From Cristatella mucedo (taxonomy: Eukaryota; Bryozoa; Phylactolaemata; Cristatellidae): DNA of 64,000 nt. The position numbers were made by a program, and so were the translations under genes. Positions within the stretch are counted from its first letter, which is position 1. Each line of letters begins with the position of its first letter. The stretch spans positions 188,001 through 252,000 of the forward strand of contig WPIO01000006.1 of NCBI GenBank assembly GCA_009760855.2, in the 5' to 3' direction. Shown here piece by piece: positions 1 through 9,601 of the stretch. The notes beneath the pieces were generated by a model that had not been told where the DNA came from, searched no databases, and saw only the letters and a list, made by a program, of their open reading frames with translations.

Positions 1-600
1 CTACAGCTTGCTTTGAATACATCTGCTAAGCTAGTTTGCAGATCCCAGAGGTTTGACTATGTGTCTCCTTTACTAAAAGAGCTAGGTTGGCTGCCGGTTG
101 ATCAACGGATACAGAACAAAGTTCTTACACTGACCCAAAGGGCCCACCACGACTTGGCTCCTTCATACCTTGCTGAACTACTGTACCAGTTTCAGCCTCC
201 TGGTGCCATCCTGTCTTCTGTGGACATTAAATTAGCCGTTCCATTCCTCCGCTTAAAGGCCGTTGGCGACAGAAGCTTTCGCACTGCAGGTCCTAGACTG
301 TGGAACTCACTTCAACAATGCTTACACAACGACAAATACTCCCCTGCTGCCGACTACGGCTCATCCGTAACAGCCGTCATGAACTGCTACTTCCATGCCA
401 CTCACTACCTCAACTGCTCTCTTGACTCTGCTATGCTTTCCACTTTCTCTTTGTTTCGTGAGATGAAGTCTGTTGGCTACCGGATGTGTACCGAAAGCCA
501 CTTAGGCTGTGGATGCGCTATGTAAAACTCTCCCGCATAACACCCACTTAGTCTTTGTGGCTTTTGGAGTTACCGATGGAGATACATTATTATATTACAC
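1..600 (+). mobile_element. LINE family B, 3' end of reverse transcriptase ORF plus 3' UTR
   Basis: The reading frame from 13 to 525 encodes the conserved C-terminal tail seen after the reverse transcriptase of CR1/Rex/L2-type LINEs: LVCRSQRFDYVSPLLKELGW, WLPVDQRIQNKVL, LAPSYLAELL and RLWNSL can be read in order. The 3' part (about 380-590) recurs elsewhere in the window on both strands, around 21.7, 23.0, 23.4, 27.7, 28.3 and 49.0 kb, which shows it is a repeat. It is 5'-truncated by the window edge or by retroposition. Its tail differs from LINE family A, so I treat it as a separate family. The host gene exons begin only at 1223. Confidence 0.8.
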
Positions 601-1222
<622 letters not shown>

Positions 1223-1395
1223 GGGTGCGAATGTTGGACGGTGTCGTGACTGATGCGACGGAGGCCAGAGCACTGCTCTACAACAACCAATACATCAGTG
1301 TGTACAGTGCGTCGTGGGGTCCAAAGGACGATGGTGAGACTATGGAAGGGCCCGGAGTCTACTGCAAAGCAGCATTGCGTGAAGGCGTAACAAAG
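1223..1395 (+). CDS. PCSK7: Convertase exon a (peptidase S8, GVRMLDG region)
   Basis: Starts after TTCTTCATTAG with two bases of a split Gly codon and ends AAAG before GTAGGC, phase 0. It encodes GVRMLDG, then a short insert, then [17 protein letters not shown], the conserved SWGP.DDG substrate-pocket segment of kexin-type convertases, and [10 protein letters not shown]. The intron to the next exon is only 126 bp. Confidence 0.9.
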
Positions 1396-1894
1396 GTAGG
1401 CAGCGGGCACAGCCGGCAGCAGCATCTTCGTTCACGTATGATTGCTGTGTTGGCATGTAGCATGTCGCGTCTCGTCAGCTGTCGTAGCAGTCGCTGATCC
1501 GCTGTTGCCGATATGCCTAAGGGACGGGGTGGCCTTGGATCCATATTCGTCTGGGCTACCGGCAACGGAGGATACAGGGGAGACGACTGCAATGCCGACG
1601 GCTATGTGTCAAGTCCGTACACGCTTTCGGTGGGATCGATCAACAATTATGGTCAGAGCACCTATTTCATGGAGTCCTGTCCATCAACGATGGCGGTGGT
1701 CTTTACCGGTAGGGGTACTGCCTGGTGATCTGCTGCTACTGTTGAACGTTATGCTCTGTGCACTGATCATTGGCCCACCTCCATCCGGCCGACTTCGGCT
1801 GACACCCGCACGCCGGACCGAATCTGGTCGCATCGCATTTGCTGCAGCCGTTGCCAAAAGCTGCTCAGCTGAGCATCAGCTGTGCGATCCGACT

Positions 1895-1927
<33 letters not shown>

Positions 1928-2213
1928 GACATTCTCTCACGGTGCAGCAAGATATCCAGCGTTAGCCAATGGTTATTTAGCCGAAGTCGCCCAGCGTGCT
2001 TCGGCTACTGGTCAAATCCCTTTCTGGGTCTTAGCCAGAGGGGGTAAGGTGCTCGCTCTTCACGACTCGAGTGATGGGTTCGAGTCCTACAGGGGTCGAT
2101 CCTTTATTGACCACTGCAAGCCGTGGTGATAAGAGAGGCTGAGGGCTCTTCTGTCGCTACAGAAATTAATTATATAATTATAAGTAAATACATAGTTTAT
2201 ATATTTATAAGCA

Positions 2214-2303
<90 letters not shown>

Positions 2304-5300
2304 TATGTATTTTTTTCTATCACAACTAGTCTGCTTCCATGAGCAGAGTTAAGGGAATCGGCCGGCACTAGACAGACCCGAAGGTGGCGTGAGTGCCTGA
2401 GCTTGAGGCCCGACATGTTCCATCAGCCGGTCCTCTGCATGGCTCTGTCCCTGGAAGGTCAAGGTGTGATCCCTGTAGCTCACTTCTGGAAAAGCAATTG
2501 CTCTCGGCTTTTAGCCACCCTTCCAGCTCGTTCGTCACTTCTCGAGTCGTGCAAGCTGCTCGGCGATATCGGCAGGGAGGGTAGGTAGCCTGAGGGCGCC
2601 GCGTGCCTGGCCGGCAGGCTGCCGAGGGAACGAGGCTACGGCCATCTCCGCTGCCGTCGCCTCAAGAGTCGTCGGCAGATTTAGTTCGAGCCAATGCTTT
2701 GCCGATGACGTAGGCTCTGCTTGCCTCGCCAGTCCTCGGCTCGAGCCGTACCCCCGGCCCCTTGGGTAACCTGGGACGAGCCGAAGAAATATCGCGGCAC
2801 GCAGAAGCAGCAGCAGCGGCAGCTACATTTGGGCCGCATCCTCGCCCCTTTAGTCTGTCTCGAGCACACAGCGCTCGTCAGATGCTGCCGCTGCCGCCGG
2901 TTGCCTCGATCGAAGTGGCCTGCCTTCCTCCCGCCTCGGCACCATCGGCGCCATTGTCGACTCGATTCCTCGCAGGGGGCGCGCACGACAGGGACCTGAC
3001 CTCCTCCGCGACGACCGGCGGCCGCCGCGAGGACGAGCGGCCCGTGCTGAAGGTGGTCACGACCGACATCGGCAACAGGTGCACGCTCAACTTCCAGGGC
3101 ACCTCGTCGGCCGCTCCGCTTGCCGCCGGCTGCGTGGCGCTGGTGCTCGAGGCCAAGTGAGTGGGCTGCGCAGCTGCTGTGTGGCCGCGTAGCACCCCCT
3201 CCCGTTCAGCTCCAGCCACGGCAGCCCCGCCGTGAGAGACGAGACGTGCCTCGATCTCCCATTGCAGAGCGAGCAGATTTTATCGCCGTCAGCGCTTGGC
3301 TTGCTGGTCAAGTCTACATAAAGAAACCTCGTGCACGCGCATCCGGGCTAGTGCGTGGCATTTTCATGCCGTGCAACATGAGACGCTCGAGCGAGAGGTG
3401 CTGCCCCTTTCGCCGAAATCGAATGGCTTGCTTGGCCGTCCCCCTCCCACCAGATGCCTTTCGGGCAGCAGTCGACCGCCACCAGGAGCTTCGTTAGGCT
3501 GCCGAGCGAGCAAGCGAGTTAGCGCAAGGCATCTCTCCTCTTCTGCCACTGTGTAAATGAGGCTGTTGAGTCAGCTGACCTTGTCCTTATTATTTCCTGC
3601 ACGGTGGACGCACGTGAGCGTGGTAGGGTGGGGTTTCGTTGGCTTCGTGCCCCTTTGTCGTGCCACACCCCCTGCCGATCCAGCTCGTATGGCATCGTTG
3701 GTTTATACAGCAATGTCAGCTGCTCTATGGACACTGTGCTCAAAGCAGGCTGTTCAACATGGTCGCCAGCGTCTGTCTATATTTCCGTTAAATAAACACG
3801 TTTTTAGTTATCTTTTTAGCTTAGGGTTTAGGATGTTTGGTTTAGTATTTAGGGTGTCATATGTTTTTATGGGTTTGCTGTTTATGGTTTACTGGTTAGG
3901 TTTTGTATTTGTTTTTGGTCTGAGTTTTTGGGTTTTGAGTTTGGGTCTTAGGCTTTAGGATTTAGTATTTAGGTATTAGAATGACTCTAAATTCGAAAGA
4001 TAATTTAAAACGTGTTCACTTAAATTTAAACATGCGCTGCCGACCAGGTTGAACAGCCAGCTATGAACACTGTGCTCGTACAGAACCTGACATAGCTGTA
4101 TGTACAAACGAAGCCGTATCAGCTGGACGATCGTGACGTGCCGTCGGCCCAGCTGTGGACGGCCGGGCATGTGGTAATGGGTCACATGGGGATGGGTCAC
4201 GTAATAATGATCACACGACGGGGGGGGGGGGGTCACGTAATAATGGGTCACGTGGTAGCGATCGCACGGTAGTGGGTCACGTGATAATGGATCCCTGCCG
4301 ATCTATCGTTTCAGTCCCCTTCTGACGTGGCGAGACGTGCAGCACATCGTCGTGCGCACTGCCAAGATACCCAACCCCGACGAGCCGGGCTGGACGATCA
4401 ACGGTGCCGGCTACCACGTGAACGACCTCTTCGGCTTCGGAGTGATGGACTGCGGAAAGATGGTGGAGCTGGCTCAGCACTGGCCCGGCGTCGGCCCGCA
4501 ACACATCTGCGTCGAAAGGGGCTCAACGCCTTCTCCTCCCGCGTAAGCACTCACCAGCGCATGTCACCAGCGGCCGGCGGCACTACGTGATCAAGGGCAA
4601 AACGAGATAGAGAGAGTCCGCACCGTGGAAGAAGCAGCGAGCAGCAGCGTCCGCTTCTGCGGTGCGCTGCTGCCGGCAGCCGGTGGCACACGCGTAGCGG
4701 CTGCTTGCGCGACCGGCCTGCTGCTGCCGATGCCACAAGTAGCACTGGCGGCTCGGCACTCGCCTGCAGGCCCATCGTTCACGGGCAGACAACGCGTCTA
4801 CGCTACTCGACCGATGCGTGTCAGAAGAAGGCAGCGTACCGAGTCGACGAGCTAGAGCACGTCGAGATGGCGGTTCGCATCGTGCATCCGGCTCGAGGCC
4901 GGCTCAAGCTGCTGCTCACGTCACCCGCCGGAACGAGGTAAGCTACTGAGTAGCTTCGTAGCGATTGGGCGGTCACGTGAGGCTGTTTCAGCTGCAGATG
5001 TTTTGCCTTCCTTGGTGTTGCCATCCCGGCTCTGTGTGCCAAATGGATCGGTGCTGATCGATGGAAGGGAGGATAGCCTTTTAATGATAGCATAAGTTTG
5101 TCGGGTGAATTGTGACTACTACACACCTCACACCAGCTCGGATTAGTGACGAAAGCATGCTCAGATCATCCGGAGATTGGAAGCAGTTGAGGATACGTGC
5201 AGTCGGCCAAAGGCACTCTTTACTAACCGTTTTGTAAGCATAGCAAAATGAAAGTAAAATCAAGTTGATGGTAAGAATAAACACTGCTCACCGCATTTCA

Positions 5301-7952
5301 TAAATTGCAAATGCATCAGTGCAACAGCTCGATGCTGCTTTCCTCACCATGTCTAGGCACATCAACATCGGCGCTCCGAGCAACACACAGGCTTAGTGCT
5401 TGTTGTTGCTACCATGCTTTTTTAAGGTTCTTCCGATCTTTTTTTGAGTCTGTTCTAGAAATTGCCCCTTTCTTGTACCGGGTGATTTTACATTCATTTT
5501 GATGACATAACCGATGCATTATGTGCCGAATTTTGTACGTTAGTCGATTCGTTTTCTCTTGTGCCTCATGTGCATGGCTCACAGCAAAGGTGAGTCCTGC
5601 TAGTGCTAGTCCACTGTAAAATATAAAAAAAAAGCTTGATCGCTCGTCTGATTCCACAGTTTCAGAAGAGCCCTTGTGGCTGTCACTCCCACTTGCAGCG
5701 GGCGGCAAGGAATGGAATCGGCTGCTGTGAGCAGTCAGGAGTCGTCTGTTGCGGCTGTCGAACCAGCGGTCGGGGTCGTGAAGTGAGTGCACCTGCACCA
5801 CTGAGCTAGGACTCAACGTGCTCATACCTCGCTATGCAGGTCGTGCGTTCGAGTCGTCCTTCGGCGGGCCATTCTGTACTGCTAGTGCTGTGAGTGGGCA
5901 AAAGTAGATAACGCTCGTCTGCCGATCTAAACCCAAAAGATGTGGCTGTTGAACGTGCTCATCTTGACAGCGGTGCTGCATAGGTGCTCAGTGGACGGAA
6001 AGGCACCACCAGGAGTCGAGTAGCGCTTAATTTGACTCAACACTTGAACAGTCATCCGGCCCGGACACTGTAAGGATTGACACATTGGTAGCTCTTTCTT
6101 AATTCGGTCGGTGTTGGTGCATGACCGTTCTTAGTTGGTGGAGCGATTCATCTGGTTAATTCCGATAACGAAGGAGACTCTAGCATGCTAAATAGTACTT
6201 CTTAGAGGTACAGGCGACGTTTAGTCGAACGAGATTGAGCAATAACAGGTATGCGATGCCCTGAGATGTTCCGGGGCCTCACGCAGGCCTACACTGAAGG
6301 CATCAGCATGTTATACCCTGGTTCGGAAGGATCGGGTAACCCGATGAACCGCATCCGTGCTAGGGATTGGGGCATGTAATTGTTCCTCGTGAACGAGGAA
6401 TTCCTAATAAGTGCAAGTCACTAGCTTGCGTTGATTAGGTCCCTACCTTCTGTATACTCGTTGCTACTACCTATTGAGTGGCTTAGTGAGGCCGTCGGAC
6501 TGGTCCCGGCGAGGCGTTTTCGTCGAGCCGGTGCACCGGGGAACCGGTCAAACTTGCTCACTTAAAGGAAGTGAATGTTTTAACAAAAAAAGGTTAACAA
6601 GTTTTAAAAAGTAAGTTCCTGCTCACGAATGCCGGTCTTAACGAAGGCCAACCGTCGGTTGTTTCGGCATCCGTTCGGCATATGCCGGGCCGGCCGGCCG
6701 CTTGCTACCTGCCCGGTGCACTCTGCCGGCCTCCCATTTGGGGATTATGGGGTTACGCTATGCCCGCATCGCCTCTCCCTTTCGCAGCTCGGAGATGCTG
6801 TCGTTCCGCCCTAACGACCACTCGAGCGCCGGCATCGACTTCACGTTCTCGACGGTGCACAGCTGGGGCGAGGACGCCCGAGGCACGTGGCTGCTTGACG
6901 TCGTCGACAGCTCGCCACCGCCGAGCAACAGCTCGTCGTTGCTGCGTGCCGATGCAGGGGCAGCGGTCGGCTACGTCGTGCGCTGGTCCCTCACGTTCTA
7001 TGGCACGTCGAGGCTGAGTAAGAATCGCGAGAGCGGCTGCTGCTGCTGCAGGGCCTGGCGCCGTTGCTGCTGGCACTTTGCGGCACTTTTCTGATGCTTC
7101 GGCCCATCGCATCTCCTGCCCATGCGCTGAACCATGACGTGGCCCCTTAGTGAGAATGGCTGAGTGAGAGGGAGTGGCTCGATCTCGACTGTGTAATTGG
7201 CTCGATTTAGAGTGATCCTTTGATTTGCAGGTACAGGGGTGAGCAGCAGCAGCAGCAGCAGCAGCAGCCGGGACGAGGACACGAAAGCCTTTGAGCCAGG
7301 TATGCGCGATGGAGTGATGGCCAGTGGAGACAGAGAAAGGGAGAGAGACTGGCAAGCGGCGTGCCACGCCGCTTGCCAGCGAGCTCACACACAAAGTAAT
7401 AACTGATTTAGCAGCCTCGTTTGTATGGTGGCAGGAGAGCCTTAACGGCTACCGCCACTGCTTGCAGTTGGTAGTAAAGGATCGTCCACTGGTGGATTCG
7501 AACCCACGCCCTCGTTCGTGTAGAGCAAGCACCTTGCCTCTTTTTAGGCTGTTTCGGCCCAGACAAGCATGCCTGCACTGGCTGCTTTGAGCTCGAGCTC
7601 AAGCACCATGTGCCACCCGTGTGTTTTTGCTAGCCATTTTTTTTTTAGCTGTAAGTTGTAGGGTCACTTGCCGCATAATGCAGAGCTCTCGCAGCAGGCG
7701 GCAGCGGAGGCAGCAGCGTGGAATGTCGTCGTCGTGCTTGCCTGCAAGGAGCGGAACGTCTTGCTTTGTCTACCGTGCCTTTGGCTGTGCGCCGGCTTGC
7801 ATCTAATTCTTAAGCATGTGTCGTTTGCCGTCTCTAGGCAACAGGCGACTGCAGATAATCATGGACGCCGAGCAGCAGTCGTCGGAGGCCGTGCACATCC
7901 GTGCGGGCAAGAAGGAGCTCGATGCCGACGACAGCAAGCAAGCGTCTGCCGT

Positions 7953-7999
<47 letters not shown>

Positions 8000-9601
8000 C
8001 GGCCGGTACGAGCAAGTCGTCGCAAGGTCAGTAGGTCAAGGCTAGCGACCGGTGCTGCTGCTGCACGCAGTGCCCACCTCAGGCTGCTCCTCCTCCACGG
8101 CCAGACTCTCTGGGAGTCGTCGGTGCTGCTGCTGCTGTCTCTGCTGCGCATTCTAGAACCGGCCACAGTCGCTGCAGTCTGTGCACACCGACTGCCTGCC
8201 ACGAGCCGCCGAATGCGTGCCCGCAGGCGCCGCGAGAGCCGGAGGCACGGGTCCTTCGCTGCTGCGGCTGTATGGTGCAGGCGTGATGGCAATGTGAGGC
8301 GGCCGGTGGCGTGCTGGCGGCGAAGCGAGTCCGGCTCGATATCCAAAAGGAGGGGCTGGAGTGTGACGTGCTAGTGCCAGTCTGTCGACCAGCGTGAAAA
8401 TGACATTGAACAGCATGGCACGCTCAGTTTTTGCAGAAATTGTTTATAAATACAAATATGATTATTTTATATCTTGCCCCAAAAGAACTGAATATCTATG
8501 CAGGTGCTTCACATATACGATGGGGCTCGATCGAACCCCCCCCCCCCAGACCTCAGTTGGGGCTAGAGCACTTGGTCTACTGGGTCTAACCAGTTCGGCG
8601 TTTATGGGTTCTGTGAGTGATTCCTTCGTATGAAACGTGTGGAGCCCAAGCTATAGGTCGTCTCACGCACAGTTGGGCAATGCCCACTGAAGGCTTAGTC
8701 ATCCACGACGTGAGTCCAGTATCCCAGTCCCATATTTTTACTCACCATTCAATTGCATTTCCCTTTGCAGCGAATGTAAAGCGCCTAGAGAGAGATTGAG
8801 TTCTCTGAGGGCGCTTTATCAAGTACATTATTATGTTTATTGTTGGTATTTTTCTGTCTAATATGTTCCTACTTGCTGTATGTACGTGTACTATACTTAA
8901 CACATAGCCACGTGGCACTTCAGAGCATGACCCTGTCAAGAGAAACGTACTTGCTACAAAAATAGTAGCTAATTTAATTAAGAACCTCATTTGTACAGCG
9001 ACAGAAGAGCCTTAACGGCTATCACCACCGTTGACAAGAAATGATTGCCCACTGCAGGTTTCGAACCCACGACCTCGGTCACGAAGAGCGAGCACTACTG
9101 GGCTATCACGGCCTGAACTAGAACAACCCTAGTCGTCTTGAGCAGTCAGTCACTCAGTTCTGCATAATTCACCTACTATACTATAAAGTAGTTGACGCAG
9201 TCTCTGTATTGTTACAATACACTAGTGAACAATACACGACTCTACTCCTCGATACGACTCGGCACTAATTTTAAATGGTTCTTCATGCTCTTCGCTAAGC
9301 CTTGTCGCTTGCTGCAAGCTTGGTATCGTCCGAGCGATGGCACTTACGTAAACAGTTGGCATTGTTTTTTGCAGTCGCGCTCGACGCAGACACGCAGGAA
9401 AGGCTCAGGCATCTGCTGGATAATGCTGATCCCGGCTTTGCACATCGCCTGATGAACGAGCTCCGGCAGGGTCTGGCTGCACATGGCAAACAAAGCGTAA
9501 CGGCCATCCAGGCTGAAGCCGGACGGCCGGACGATGGTGGTGCTGTTGACTCAATGCCAGACCCCAAGAGCGACCGTCTAGGCATTATCATGAGGCGTTA
9601 A
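1223..9601 (+). CDS. PCSK7: PCSK7-like proprotein convertase (subtilisin/kexin type 7), 3' nine exons; 5' end outside window
   Basis: Secretory-pathway serine protease of family S8B that cleaves precursor proteins after basic residues. Exons are 1223-1395, 1522-1708, 2976-3156, 4315-4542, 4770-4937, 6788-7017, 7231-7299, 7838-8026 and 9375-9601; every junction agrees in phase with GT-AG ends and gives 550 residues. The part seen starts at GVRMLDG and contains the oxyanion Asn in WATGNGG (about residue 73), the catalytic Ser in [11 protein letters not shown] (about 164), [11 protein letters not shown] (about 185) and a P domain (about 270-390). [16 protein letters not shown] and [18 protein letters not shown] fit PC7 better than furin. 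Catalytic Asp and His must lie upstream. Beyond the P domain come nine Ser, 14 Gln and a polar tail with no membrane segment, unlike vertebrate PC7, which is type I membrane-anchored. I found no AATAAA downstream. The last three exons are assigned by phase only. Confidence 0.88.
1522..1708 (+). CDS. PCSK7: Convertase exon b (oxyanion Asn, GNGG motif)
   Basis: The acceptor is CCTAAG and the exon opens with [17 protein letters not shown]. The Asn of GNGG is the oxyanion-hole residue, which only PC2 replaces with Asp. It continues with [17 protein letters not shown] and ends in the S8 motif TMAVVFTG at donor CCG/GTAGGG, phase 1. The block is uninterrupted and under clear coding constraint. Confidence 0.92.
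1709..2975 (+). other. Convertase intron with CTG tract, SINE-1 and TA/GA microsatellite
   Basis: A run of CTG triplets lies at about 1897-1926, an old SINE-1 copy at about 2025-2165 (box B GGTTCGAGTCC at 2078) and a (TA)n-(GA)n tract at about 2217-2300. The rest (2303-2975) is GC-rich, with open frames on both strands but no recognisable domain. It ends in the acceptor TTCCTCGCAG. Confidence 0.75.
2976..3156 (+). CDS. PCSK7: Convertase exon c (catalytic serine)
   Basis: Starts after TTCCTCGCAG and ends CCAA before GTGAGT. A split Gly joins FTG to GAHDRD, as in the FSGG of PC7. It encodes [20 protein letters not shown], where the Ser after GT is the nucleophile, and then [14 protein letters not shown]. 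The loop between FTGG and VVTTD (about 25 residues, rich in Arg, Glu and Thr) is longer than in vertebrate PC7. Confidence 0.93.
3650..4140. repeat. Imperfect inverted repeat with a TTTAGG-rich spacer
   Basis: The + strand at about 3680-3815 matches the reverse complement of about 4000-4125. Both arms share ATACAGC.ATGTCAG, GGCTGTTCAAC.TGGTCG, CAGCG and AACACGTTTT in the same order, at roughly 75 percent identity by eye. The spacer (about 3815-3990) is T/G-rich, with repeated degenerate TTTAGG/TTAGGG words such as TTAGGGTTTAGG and ATTTAGGG. It looks like a foldback or MITE-type element, or a decayed interstitial telomere-like tract caught between inverted copies. Confidence 0.65.
4155..4290 (+). 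repeat. Minisatellite with unit GGGTCACGTRATAATG
   Basis: About seven imperfect tandem copies of a 15-17 bp unit (GGGTCACGTAATAATG and variants) lie side by side, interrupted by a poly-G run near 4219. Several units contain CACGTG or CACGTA, the E-box core. It ends only about 25 bp before the acceptor of the next convertase exon. Confidence 0.75.
4315..4542 (+). CDS. PCSK7: Convertase exon d (end of catalytic domain)
   Basis: The first base completes Asn of EANP, then [18 protein letters not shown] follows, a signature of all kexin-type convertases, and the [14 protein letters not shown] helix that closes the catalytic domain. The donor is CCGC/GTAAGC, phase 2. The Cys in GPQHICVE may form the disulphide that other family members have near this point. 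Confidence 0.92.
4770..4937 (+). CDS. PCSK7: Convertase exon e (P domain, first half)
   Basis: I chose the acceptor GCCTGCAG at 4769 because only this one keeps phase with exon d. It encodes the linker to the P domain, then [20 protein letters not shown] and [10 protein letters not shown], the first beta strands of the P/Homo B domain. The donor is ACGAG/GTAAGC, phase 2. The start could lie slightly downstream if another small exon exists. Confidence 0.85.
4938..6787 (+). other. Convertase intron with SINE pieces and an 18S rRNA fragment
   Basis: 4938-5580 holds nothing I recognise. A degraded SINE-1 copy on the - strand lies at about 5640-5780 (CACTCCCACTTGCAGCGGGC), and a SINE-2-like head on the + strand at about 5795-5870 (box B CGTTCGAGTCG). 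The rRNA pseudogene at 5991-6605 follows. The intron ends in CCTCTCCCTTTCGCAG. Confidence 0.7.
5991..6605 (+). pseudogene. 18S rRNA 3'-region pseudogene
   Basis: Conserved SSU rRNA landmarks occur in the right order: GGCACCACCAGGAGT, TTAATTTGACTCAACAC, CCGTTCTTAGTTGGTGGAGC, GGTTAATTCCGATAACGAA, GAGATTGAGCAATAACAGGT, GATGTTC.GGGCC, ACTGAAGGCATCAGC, CGTGCTAGGGATTGGGGC, GAACGAGGAATTCC and GGTCAAACTTG. The sequence ends near AAAGGAAGTGAATGTTTTAACA, close to the 3' end of mature 18S. It is not functional: about nine bases are lost in the decoding-site tract between TGTATA and CTCGTTGCTACTACC, the helix before CTTCTTAGAGG is deleted, and point changes are scattered. It lies inside an intron in the same orientation as the host gene. 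Confidence 0.92.
6788..7017 (+). CDS. PCSK7: Convertase exon f (P domain, second half)
   Basis: It follows TTTCGCAG and joins in phase to give [20 protein letters not shown], then [19 protein letters not shown] and [11 protein letters not shown]. These are the closing strands of the P domain, ending in the LTFYGT motif that marks its end throughout the family. [14 protein letters not shown] is close to vertebrate PC7. The donor is GCTGA/GTAAGA, phase 1. Confidence 0.93.
7231..7299 (+). CDS. PCSK7: Convertase exon g (polyserine linker)
   Basis: A short exon between TTGATTTGCAG and donor GCCAG/GTATGC; it keeps phase on both sides. It encodes STGV, nine Ser from an (AGC)9 tract, then [11 protein letters not shown]. 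It has no homology of its own; the call rests on splice sites and phase. It corresponds to the region after the P domain. Confidence 0.75.
7349..7379. repeat. Perfect 31-nt palindrome in convertase intron
   Basis: The 15-bp arm CTGGCAAGCGGCGTG is followed by one base and its exact reverse complement CACGCCGCTTGCCAG. It would form a strong GC-rich hairpin 50 bp after the donor of exon g. Confidence 0.9.
7398..7568 (-). mobile_element. SINE-1 copy
   Basis: On the - strand it shows box B (GGATTCGAACCC read on +, 7494-7505), the central body with CGGTAGCCGTTAAGGCTCTC, and the tail GAGGCTGCTAAATCAGTTA at about 7400. The head is degraded. It lies in the intron between convertase exons g and h. Confidence 0.8.
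7838..8026 (+). CDS. PCSK7: Convertase exon h with (CAG)14 polyglutamine
   Basis: The acceptor is TTGCCGTCTCTAG and the donor CGCAAG/GTCAGT, phase 1 on both sides. It encodes [20 protein letters not shown], then a charged segment, then a pure run of 14 Gln codons (7954-7995), then [10 protein letters not shown]. It is polar throughout with no membrane segment. If the donor were not used, translation would stop at TAG (8032-8034). Confidence 0.7.
8440..8605 (-). mobile_element. SINE-2 (tRNA-like head with LINE-type tail)
   Basis: On the - strand a head with box-B-like GTTCGATCGAGCCCC, enlarged by a poly-G run, joins directly to CGTATATGTGAAGCACCTG and a degenerate GATATTCAGTTCTTTTGGGGC tail ending A/T-rich. 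The tail has the same word order as LINE family A. Similar composites lie near 53.1, 55.1, 57.0 and 59.4 kb. Confidence 0.7.
8735..8845 (+). mobile_element. LINE family A, 5'-truncated 3' tail
   Basis: It reads CACCATTCAATTGCATTTCC, then GCGAATGTAAAGCGCCTAGA, then GAGTTCTCTGAGGGCGCTTT and ATCAAGTACATTATTATG. This is the end of the LINE at 57.3-59.0 kb, so the piece is a dead-on-arrival copy in the last convertase intron. Confidence 0.85.
8965..9118 (-). mobile_element. SINE-1 copy
   Basis: Read on +, it has TTCGAACCCACGACCTCGG (box B on -), AGAAGAGCCTTAACGGCTAT and a tail near AATTAAGAACCTCATTTG. It is the non-palindromic subfamily, with GCTCGCTCTTCGTGACCGAG on the - strand instead of the symmetric arm. 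It lies 250 bp upstream of the last convertase exon. Confidence 0.85.
9375..9601 (+). CDS. PCSK7: Convertase exon i, last coding exon
   Basis: The acceptor TTGTTTTTTGCAG is strong, and the exon joins exon h in phase through a split Val codon. It encodes [20 protein letters not shown], a probable amphipathic helix, then [15 protein letters not shown] and a polar end with stop TAA at 9599-9601. I recognise no family. Membership of the convertase rests on strand, phase and lack of another gene start; it could instead be a small separate gene. Confidence 0.6.

Larger units (their letters stand above)
3157..4314 (+). other. Convertase intron containing an inverted repeat and a minisatellite
   Basis: The first part (3157-3600) has only overlapping spurious frames. 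A 30-bp SINE-1-like tail end (ATGAGGCTGTTGAGTCAGCT) sits at 3557-3576. The inverted repeat (about 3650-4140) and the CACGTG-type minisatellite (about 4155-4290) are listed separately. It ends in the acceptor CTATCGTTTCAG. Confidence 0.7.

Noticed and set aside
5991-6605. Functional small-subunit rRNA gene
   Set aside because: Only the 3' third is present and the decoding-site tract and a helix are deleted.
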